DNA of 5,180 nucleotides, taken from positions 3,743-8,922 of the forward strand of contig DIPE01000035.1 of NCBI GenBank assembly GCA_002427015.1, read 5' to 3'. The translations under genes were made by a program, and so were the position numbers. Source of the stretch: Firmicutes bacterium UBA5496. Lineage in GTDB: Bacteria > Bacillota > Proteinivoracia > UBA4975. The notes below the pieces were generated by a model, which had not been told where the DNA came from, searched no databases, and worked only from the letters and a program-made list of their open reading frames with translations. Below, in pieces: positions 1 to 4,447 of the stretch. Position 1 is the first letter of the stretch; each line of letters opens with the position of its first letter.

Positions 1-392
1 TCCATCATGCTGATTTGATCATCATATACCTGGGGATCAACCAGGCTCTTGATGGCATCTTCAAAGATATGGTATGCAGGGAGTCCCAACTGGACTCCGG
101 ACAATGGACCTGCATAAGTGGGGTCACCATTGCTCACAGTTTCAGCCGCCAGACCAGAGGCTTCGGCCTCTGCGCCGCCCAGGATAACTACCAGGTTTTC
201 CGGGCCGTGCTTTTCGGCTAATTCTTTAATGCGAGCTTGGTTTTCCAGGTCCATTGCTCCTGCGGCAGTTCAAACAAAACATTCAGTGGTGGAGAATAAT
301 ACTTCACCGCCAAAGGACTTGAGACATTCCTCAATGGCTGGACCGGGAACGCCGTCGCGGTCGCCGAGGATGACAAATTTCTTGTCCTTCAT
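1..392 (-). CDS. grdA: Glycine/sarcosine/betaine reductase selenoprotein A (component A), 3' end beyond window
   Basis: GrdA is the small selenoprotein of glycine reductase. Its selenol accepts the carboxymethyl group from component B and passes it to component C as a selenoether; the oxidised protein is then reduced by thioredoxin. Reading from ATG at 392 gives 130 codons with a single in-frame TGA at codon 41 (272-270). Read as selenocysteine, this gives the family motif ECFVU (C38, U41), a CxxU redox pair. Other family signatures are [15 protein letters not shown] (residues 10-24), [11 protein letters not shown] just after U41, [16 protein letters not shown], and [21 protein letters not shown]. 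The family is about 150-158 residues long, so roughly 20-30 residues are cut off by the left edge. The start is supported by AAGGAGG (406-400), 7 bases upstream. The gene follows grdE by 36 bases and belongs to the same operon. Automated callers would split or truncate it at the TGA; the intact frame on both sides argues against a pseudogene. Confidence 0.97.
246..262 (-). promoter_or_regulatory. Candidate SECIS hairpin of grdA
   Basis: Eight bases downstream of the TGA codon (272-270), the minus strand can fold CAGG (262-259) against CCTG (249-246) around the 9-base loop AGCAATGGA. Bacterial selenocysteine insertion elements lie in the coding sequence directly 3' of the UGA, so the position is right. 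The stem is only 4 bp, and clostridial SECIS elements are loosely conserved. The location is expected; the exact fold is inference. Confidence 0.4.
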
Positions 393-428
393 TTAAGTGC
401 CTCCTTCATATTGTGGTTTTTAAAATAT

Positions 429-1712
429 CTAGATTTCCCGGGCAGTGAGCTTGTTGAAACCAAGCTCGTTGGTGGCGCCGGTAATTGCCTGAATCTCTAC
501 GGTAATGCTGCAGTCTTTAGCAAGGCTGCCGTCAAAGCCGCCGGCGATGATATCTGCGGTTTTAGAGCTGCCGAAGACTTTGTCCATGGCAGGCAGCGTA
601 ATGACTTCGTTGGCGTTGCCGCCGGTGACTGTAGCGTTAGCCAGGGAATCGGCGTCAGCCAGAGACTGAGAAGCGCCGTCCCGGCCTGCGTATTCGTCGG
701 TGACGATGACAGTCTTGATGCCCTGCTTTTCCAGCTTGGTGCAGTTCATAATCAAGTCTGTGTCCGGGTTGCCAAAGCCTTCCTGAGAGATAATCGCTCC
801 GTCAAGGCCCAGCATATTCGCAAGCTTGGCGGTAAAATTGGAGGAACGCTGCTTGTCTGCCAGGGTGACGTTTTCATTGGTGATGATGACGCCGACAAAG
901 TTCAGGTCTTTGCCGTGACGCTCATAGAGATCCTGAATAATTGGGTTGTTCAAATGATGATAAGTAGTGTTCTTGTCGCAGGCAGAGACGCAGTTGCCGC
1001 TGAGGATGGCCCCGTCCATCATTTCTGTGGGGGACATCAATGTTGGCAGAATCCGCTTGGCGTCTACGCCATAGACATAGGTGTCATGAAGCAGTCCCTG
1101 GGTCTGAAGCATGTATACATAGGCAACCCGGGGAAGCTGGGGATACTTGTTCATGCCTTCATACAAGTTAAGATGCTGATATTCTTCCCAGCTGTCTACC
1201 TCAGCATTGCGGGCGGCCTCGGCTATAGTTGCCGCTGCCTTATAACCTACCATGCGCACCGCTGCCTCATGTTCGTGCTGGCTCAGGCCTTCTGGCGCGT
1301 TGCACACCACAACGAGGTTGCAAGTCTTGGAAAAAGGAGTGTAGTCTGCGCCAGGGCCAGACATGTCGATAATGCCTTCCTGGAAGCCGACAATGCTGCC
1401 GGTGGTGACAACTGCAGCGCCGCTGAGCACCAAAGTTGTGCCGCTTCCCACCATCTCCACCTTGCTGATGAAGCCAGGGAAGACTCCGCCGCTGCCTTCA
1501 ACCTTTAAACGAGGCTCGATAACGTCTTTTACCGGCAAAATCCTAACAGATTCACCGGGTTTAGCCAGCTCCAAGGAAATGTTGGTCAGGCGCTCGTCTG
1601 CTACCGCTGCCAGCACCTGCTCTTTGTTGACATAGAGCACACCTTTTTCAACCTTGGTTTGGTCCCCAAACTTAATATCGGTGATATTGATACGACCAAG
1701 TTTTAATTGCAT
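429..1712 (-). CDS. grdE: Glycine/sarcosine/betaine reductase component B, alpha/beta subunit proprotein
   Basis: GrdE is the precursor of two subunits of glycine reductase component B, the substrate-specific part. It is cleaved autocatalytically before a cysteine, leaving a pyruvoyl group that binds the glycine amino group as a Schiff base so that the selenoprotein GrdB can attack the alpha carbon. The 427 residues match the usual family length (about 428). The cleavage site is visible as SGNCVSACDKNTTYHH, with the bond expected between N240 and C241; this agrees with the processed cysteine near 242 in characterised GrdE proteins. Other conserved segments are the N-terminal MQLKLGRINITDIKFG, GVFPGFISKVEMVGSGTT, VICNAPEG-like VVVCNAPEGLS, and the C-terminal EIQAITGATNELGFNKL. 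The ATG at 1712 follows a strong GGGAGGTG (1725-1718). The stop is TAG. The gene starts 16 bases after trxA and is followed by grdA. Pyruvoyl formation in this protein is inferred from the family. Confidence 0.97.
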   Translation of the reverse strand: MQLKLGRINITDIKFGDQTKVEKGVLYVNKEQVLAAVADERLTNISLELAKPGESVRILPVKDVIEPRLKVEGSGGVFPGFISKVEMVGSGTTLVLSGAAVVTTGSIVGFQEGIIDMSGPGADYTPFSKTCNLVVVCNAPEGLSQHEHEAAVRMVGYKAAATIAEAARNAEVDSWEEYQHLNLYEGMNKYPQLPRVAYVYMLQTQGLLHDTYVYGVDAKRILPTLMSPTEMMDGAILSGNCVSACDKNTTYHHLNNPIIQDLYERHGKDLNFVGVIITNENVTLADKQRSSNFTAKLANMLGLDGAIISQEGFGNPDTDLIMNCTKLEKQGIKTVIVTDEYAGRDGASQSLADADSLANATVTGGNANEVITLPAMDKVFGSSKTADIIAGGFDGSLAKDCSITVEIQAITGATNELGFNKLTAREI

Positions 1713-1728
1713 GCTTTCACCTCCCTAA

Positions 1729-2046
1729 CTATGCACCTGTTACTTCTTTGAGTTTTGCCGCTAAATCTTCGTGACTGAAATCCTTGCTTAGTTCTACAAC
1801 TTTTTCCCCATCCTTGTAAACGAGGATTGTTGGCAGTCCCATAACTTTTTGACCCATTGCCAGCCGGCGGTTTTCCAGAATGTTGAGCTTGCAGAATTTA
1901 ACTCCTGCGAACTGGCCTTCCAGCTCCTGGACATGGGGCAAAAGTTCCATGCAGGGAACGCATTTGGGGCTCCAAAAGTCTACCAACACCAAGCCCTTAC
2001 TGTTTAGTACTTCTGCTTCAAAATTTTCCTTGTTTACTTCCAGCAC
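1729..2046 (-). CDS. trxA: Thioredoxin of the glycine reductase system, CVPC active site
   Basis: A 105-residue cytoplasmic thioredoxin that should deliver electrons from TrxB to the oxidised selenenyl-sulfide of GrdA. The fold signatures are present: VLVDFWSPKCVPCMELLP (residues 20-37) with the redox pair C29/C32, and the cis-proline segment GLPTILVYKDG (P72 in GLPT). The active site reads CVPC, not the usual CGPC, and the residues before it are W-S-P-K. Thioredoxins of amino-acid-fermenting clostridia are known for this kind of altered redox centre. The start is GTG at 2046, not ATG, chosen because GGAGGTG (2060-2054) lies 7 bases upstream and because the preceding gene stops at 2061. The gene sits between trxB (14-base gap) and grdE (16-base gap) in the usual order of grd operons. 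C52 (in KFCKL) is an additional cysteine outside the active site. Confidence 0.95.
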   Translation of the reverse strand: MLEVNKENFEAEVLNSKGLVLVDFWSPKCVPCMELLPHVQELEGQFAGVKFCKLNILENRRLAMGQKVMGLPTILVYKDGEKVVELSKDFSHEDLAAKLKEVTGA

Positions 2047-2053
2047 CCGACTT

Positions 2054-2063
2054 CACCTCCTTA
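2054..2063 (-). promoter_or_regulatory. Shine-Dalgarno of trxA overlapping the trxB stop codon
   Basis: The minus strand reads TAAGGAGGTG: the trxB stop codon TAA (2063-2061) runs directly into GGAGGTG (2060-2054), 7 bases before the GTG start of trxA. This fixes the GTG start and suggests translational coupling, since ribosomes ending on trxB stop on top of the next ribosome binding site. Confidence 0.8.
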
Positions 2064-3278
2064 AGCCAAAATTGCCAGCTCCTCAAGTTTTTCCCGGGTC
2101 AGCTGCCCGGTAACTCTGCCTGCGACTTCTCCGCCCTTAAAGAGCAAGATTGAGGGCATTTCCTGAACATCATAGCGGCGGGCTATCCGCTGGTTGCGAT
2201 AAGTATCTATCTTTACCATATCCAATTTTTCAGAATGCCCAGCGGCAAATTCTTCTACCAGAGGCACCATTTCCAAACTGGCCTGATGGAATGGGCTCCA
2301 AAACATAACTGCTACAGCCTTGGTTTTATCCAGCACTTCGTTTTTAAAGTTTTCCTCTTCATGCATGTACTTCTCAGCGGCTACGGCGGCAATGGCGCCG
2401 TCAGCTGCGGCGGTTACTACCTGACGCAAATATTTCTGGCGCACGTCGCCTACAGCATAAACGCCGTCAACTGAAGTCTCCATTAACTCGTTGGCAGGAA
2501 TGTAGCCCCGCTGGTCCAGCTCCACCTTGCCTTTGAGCAATTCAGTCCGGGGGACTGTGCCCACAAAGATAAAGACCCCGTTTGTTTCCAGATCGGTAAC
2601 CTTGCCGGTCTTAAGGTTTTTGACGGCAACGGCTTCAACGATGCCATCGCCCTTAATTTCCTCAAGCACCGAGTTCCAGACAAACTCAATCTTCTCATTT
2701 TTGAAGGCCCTCTCTTGAATGACCTTAGTGGCATCCAGCACGCCCTCATCGTGAATGACAATGATGGTGACCTTGGCGGCAAAACGGGTAAGGTACATTG
2801 CCTCTTCAATGGCGGCATCGCCGTTGCCAACTACCACTATATCCAGGTCCTCATAAAAGTCGGCATCGCAGGTGGCGCAATAGGAAACGCCTTTGCCCTT
2901 CAGTTCCTTTTCGCCCTTGACACCAAGGAATCTAGGCTCAGCGCCGGTGGCGAAGATGACAGTCTTGGCAGTATAGCGGCCGTTTTTGGTGGTAATGGCT
3001 TTCTCGTAACCGGCCAGGTCTAAATCCACGACTTCATCTTTGACAAAGTGGCAGCCAAAATGCTCGGCATGCTTGTGCATATGCTGGGTAAGCTGGGGAC
3101 CGGTGACACCCTCATAAAATCCGGGGTAGTTCTCCATTTCCTCGGTGGTGGCTGCCTGCCCTCCGATTACCCCCTTCTCGATGACCAAAGTGTTTAGCTT
3201 GGAGCGGGATGCATAGATCCCAGCAGCCAAGCCGCCAGGACCGGCACCGATGATAAGTACATCATAAGAATTGGCCAT
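2061..3278 (-). CDS. trxB: Thioredoxin reductase with fused C-terminal thioredoxin-like domain lacking active-site cysteines
   Basis: A flavoprotein that should reduce TrxA for glycine reductase. Residues 1-305 are a complete low-molecular-weight thioredoxin reductase: FAD motif GAGPGG (11-16), GGQAATTEEMENYPGF (39-54), redox site CATC (C134, C137), nucleotide-binding VGNGDAAIEEA (150-160), and FAD-tail YAVGDVRQKYLRQVVTAAADGA (274-295, in two parts GDVR and QVVTAA). Family members normally end near 305-320 residues; this protein has 405. Residues 308-405 form a thioredoxin-like domain (FWSP at 326-329, cis-proline in EMPS, P375). The positions of the two redox cysteines hold H331 and S334, so it cannot act as a dithiol thioredoxin. 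The usual HRRxxxR signature for the NADPH 2'-phosphate is replaced by HDEGVLDA (176-183), which leaves the electron donor open (NADH or another donor). Start ATG at 3278 follows GGGAGGAGA (3292-3284). It lies 19 bases after grdX. Reductase identity is firm; the role of the extra domain is unknown. Confidence 0.95.
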   Translation of the reverse strand: MANSYDVLIIGAGPGGLAAGIYASRSKLNTLVIEKGVIGGQAATTEEMENYPGFYEGVTGPQLTQHMHKHAEHFGCHFVKDEVVDLDLAGYEKAITTKNGRYTAKTVIFATGAEPRFLGVKGEKELKGKGVSYCATCDADFYEDLDIVVVGNGDAAIEEAMYLTRFAAKVTIIVIHDEGVLDATKVIQERAFKNEKIEFVWNSVLEEIKGDGIVEAVAVKNLKTGKVTDLETNGVFIFVGTVPRTELLKGKVELDQRGYIPANELMETSVDGVYAVGDVRQKYLRQVVTAAADGAIAAVAAEKYMHEEENFKNEVLDKTKAVAVMFWSPFHQASLEMVPLVEEFAAGHSEKLDMVKIDTYRNQRIARRYDVQEMPSILLFKGGEVAGRVTGQLTREKLEELAILA

Positions 3279-3297
3279 TTAAATCTCCTCCCGTTTT

Positions 3298-3666
3298 TTA
3301 TTGCAGGGGAATTTCCCTGCACATTTCTAAATCCATAAACTGAAGATCCTCTATAATCGACTGCGTGGCACCGGGAAAATCGCCAAGTTTTTTTGCCGTT
3401 GCTATCGCAGCTTCGATTACAGACAGGGATTGGCAGTCCAACTCTGTTCCCTCCGCCAGCACCAAGGTCTTATAGGGTGTCTGATTGGGTTTGATGCTGG
3501 AGGAAAGGGGATGGTTGAGCAGACGCCAGCCGCGATGGACCAAATCTCTGGCAGCGATGAGCACGGCGTTGAATCCGCCTTCCTGCCAATGAACTTGCAT
3601 CTTCGTGCTTTCCTTCTCAAGCCACCAACTATAGGCCTTGGGGTTATTGGTCAATACCTGAAACAT
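3298..3666 (-). CDS. grdX: GrdX family protein
   Basis: A 122-residue soluble protein of the GrdX family, which is found almost only as the first gene of glycine, sarcosine or betaine reductase operons; its biochemical role is not established. Recognition rests on the N-terminal LTNNPKA (residues 5-11), the central block ARDLVHRGWRLLNHPLSSS (39-57) followed by IKPNQTPYKTLVL (58-70), and a C-terminal helical part with LSVIEAAIATAKKL. No signal peptide or membrane segment is visible. The ATG at 3666 is supported by GGGGGTGA (3678-3671), just after the T-tract of the riboswitch terminator, so grdX is the first gene under direct glycine control. trxB follows after 19 bases. Its length fits the family (about 120 residues). 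Confidence 0.92.
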   Translation of the reverse strand: MFQVLTNNPKAYSWWLEKESTKMQVHWQEGGFNAVLIAARDLVHRGWRLLNHPLSSSIKPNQTPYKTLVLAEGTELDCQSLSVIEAAIATAKKLGDFPGATQSIIEDLQFMDLEMCREIPLQ

Positions 3667-3680
3667 CTTGTCACCCCCAA

Positions 3681-3709
3681 AATAAAAAGATAGCGGCGTG
3701 CCGCTATCT
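3681..3709 (-). terminator. Intrinsic terminator of the glycine riboswitch (expression platform)
   Basis: On the minus strand a near-perfect hairpin AGATAGCGGC / GCCGCTATCT (3709-3700 with 3697-3688) is followed directly by TTTTTATT, a typical rho-independent terminator, placed between the second glycine aptamer and the grdX ribosome binding site. The first two bases of its 5' arm (3709-3708) are also the last two bases of the P1 stem of aptamer 2. When glycine stabilises P1, the base of the terminator is disturbed and transcription should continue. There is no T-tract on the other side, so it works for minus-strand transcription only. Confidence 0.88.
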
Positions 3710-3891
3710 CTGTCCTGTTACCTGAGAGATTTACCCAAAGGGTTTTGCTCCGTCGGTGTCCAGAGGACTTTCCAGAGTATCGTCGGGACACGGTCCTTTT
3801 GCCTGAAAGTTTTCCCGGTCAGCTAGGCTAGCTGCCGGATTGCTCCTTCGGCGCCCCCCCAGAAGAGGCCTCTCCCGTATCCTTCATCCGA
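3708..3891 (-). promoter_or_regulatory. Tandem glycine riboswitch (two aptamers plus leader-linker helix)
   Basis: Two glycine aptamers lie in the leader upstream of grdX. Aptamer 1 (3880-3788): P1 ATACGG (3880-3875) with CCGTGT (3793-3788), conserved GGGAGAGG, GCCGAAGGAGCAA, a long P3 arm (CCGG 3838-3835 with CCGG 3818-3815, enclosing CAGCTA/TAGCTG), and CAGGCAAAAGGAC. Aptamer 2 (3777-3708): P1 CTCTG (3777-3773) with CAGAG (3712-3708), GTCC/GGAC hairpin, ACCGACGGAGCAA, short ACCC/GGGT arm, and ATCTCTCAGG with a downstream GGACAGAG. The 10-base linker (3787-3778) holds CCGA (3786-3783), which pairs with TCGG in the leader (3891-3888): the P0/kink-turn interaction known for full-length glycine riboswitches. 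With the overlapping terminator downstream, it should be an ON switch. Glycine is the substrate of the encoded pathway, so the logic is induction by substrate. Confidence 0.95.
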
Positions 3892-3929
3892 AATATTAAC
3901 TTGTGAAATATAGAACTTTATCCACAATG

Positions 3930-3935
3930 ATTATA
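3930..3935 (-). promoter_or_regulatory. Candidate -10 element of the grd operon promoter
   Basis: The minus strand has a perfect TATAAT at 3935-3930, about 40 bases upstream of the riboswitch leader helix, which would give a transcript start near 3923. No good TTGACA-like -35 is seen at 16-18 bases upstream (the hexamer at 17 bases is GAGCAA), so the promoter may be weak or activator-dependent. The upstream part overlaps the 3' end of the small gene ending at 3941. The call rests on the -10 and its position. Confidence 0.45.
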
Positions 3936-3940
3936 CTACA

Positions 3941-4150
3941 TTATCCAGCAGATTGCTCATCAGATGTTTTTTGGGTTTCCATAAGAAATACTGATAGCTC
4001 GCCCCCAGTTTCGATGACGATTGCCTGAGGCACCACCTGAATAATTCCGCTCCTTGCCCCTTCTGCCAGCCTGATTTGCACAATGGGATAAACTGTCGCT
4101 TTCCCTGTGGTTTTCCCGGCTAAGGGAAAACTCTCGCTGGCTATTTCCAA
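3941..4150 (-). CDS. Small protein of uncertain function, possibly GerW/YtfJ-like
   Basis: A 69-residue open frame starting with TTG at 4150. The start is supported by GGGGGTGAT (4161-4153), with 7 bases between the GGGGG core and the TTG; an in-frame stop lies a few codons further upstream, so no longer form is possible. The protein has no signal peptide or clear membrane helix. It alternates beta-type segments: TVYPIVQIRLAEG (residues 19-31), then RSGIIQVVPQAIVIETGGEL (33-52), then a polar tail ending TQKTSDEQSAG. The pattern of a hydrophobic strand, a glycine-containing turn, then xVxPxAxxV and a charged turn recalls the core of sporulation proteins of the GerW/YtfJ family, but the glycine-rich centre is much shorter and the match is by eye only. 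It is co-directional with the grd operon and ends just before its promoter. A real gene is likely because of the ribosome binding site; the function is not established. Confidence 0.55.
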   Translation of the reverse strand: MEIASESFPLAGKTTGKATVYPIVQIRLAEGARSGIIQVVPQAIVIETGGELSVFLMETQKTSDEQSAG

Positions 4151-4252
4151 AGTATCACCCCCTATTTGCTAGTATGTCCAAATAGATCTGCAAGTATCTT
4201 AAAATTGCCGATAAAACGGATAAGTCCCCCATAAACAGGCGAGCATATTAAA

Positions 4253-4281
4253 GCAGGAATGCCGGCTTCATTGTAGAATTT
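4253..4281 (+). promoter_or_regulatory. Sigma-H-type promoter
   Basis: The plus strand reads GCAGGAAT (4253-4260), then after the spacer GTAGAATTT (4273-4281). This fits the Bacillus sigma-H consensus RnAGGAwWW-N11-RnnGAATww at every fixed position except the last W of the -35 (G at 4261), with the 11-base spacer expected. Sigma-H drives stationary-phase and early sporulation genes. The transcript would start near 4288 and run through the structured leader into the methyltransferase gene. Identified by motif only. Confidence 0.6.
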
Positions 4282-4287
4282 AATCTA

Positions 4288-4433
4288 TGTAAAGCCTCCG
4301 CGCCTACTTAAGGAGCGAAGGCAAAACCCAAAAACTCTTTCGGCGCTCCCTGTTCTGATTGCGGACAGGATTGTCCGGGAGTCATATCTTGGCGGGCGAT
4401 TTTATTTCTGCCCAATATAAGCCACTGTAATCC
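4288..4433 (+). other. Structured 5' leader of unknown class with mutually exclusive helices
   Basis: The leader between the sigma-H-type promoter and the methyltransferase ribosome binding site can form several helices that exclude one another. CGCTCC (4344-4349) pairs with GGAGCG (4312-4317); its CTCCC part (4346-4350) can instead pair with GGGAG (4377-4381). ACAGG (4365-4369) pairs with CCTGT (4349-4353), or CGGACA (4362-4367) forms a perfect 6-bp hairpin with TGTCCG (4372-4377) around GGAT. A further GGGC/GCCC hairpin (4394-4397 with 4410-4413) follows. No T-tract follows any of these, so it is not a simple terminator. No known riboswitch signature was recognised. It could be a regulatory leader, a small RNA, or unstructured sequence with chance pairings. 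Confidence 0.3.
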
Positions 4434-4447
4434 AAGGGGGCAAGACT

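Larger units (their letters stand above)
4151..4447. other. Intergenic region between divergent genes, with sigma-H promoter and structured leader
   Basis: About 300 bases lie between the small minus-strand gene and the methyltransferase start. No credible coding frame was seen. The left part (about 4160-4250) is AT-rich and should hold the promoter of the small gene, but no convincing -35/-10 pair was found on the minus strand. The right part holds a sigma-H-like promoter (4253-4281) and a hairpin-rich leader (about 4288-4433), listed separately. Confidence 0.6.

Noticed and set aside
270..272. grdA as a pseudogene broken by a stop codon
   Set aside because: The TGA falls exactly at the catalytic selenocysteine of the family, and the frame is intact on both sides.
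15..396. Two plus-strand open frames over the grdA region
   Set aside because: Both are antisense to grdA, whose reading frame is clear once the TGA is read as selenocysteine.
411..1508. Long plus-strand open frame of 365 codons
   Set aside because: It lies wholly antisense to grdE, which has full-length family similarity and a strong ribosome binding site; the plus-strand product shows no recognisable domain.
3688..3709. Inverted repeat as a protein operator
   Set aside because: The T-tract on one side and the overlap with the aptamer 2 P1 stem explain it fully as the riboswitch terminator.
4288..4433. T-box or other known riboswitch before the methyltransferase
   Set aside because: The T-box signature AGGGTGGNACCGCG is absent, and no core of the TPP, SAM, c-di-GMP, ZTP or c-di-AMP classes could be recognised.
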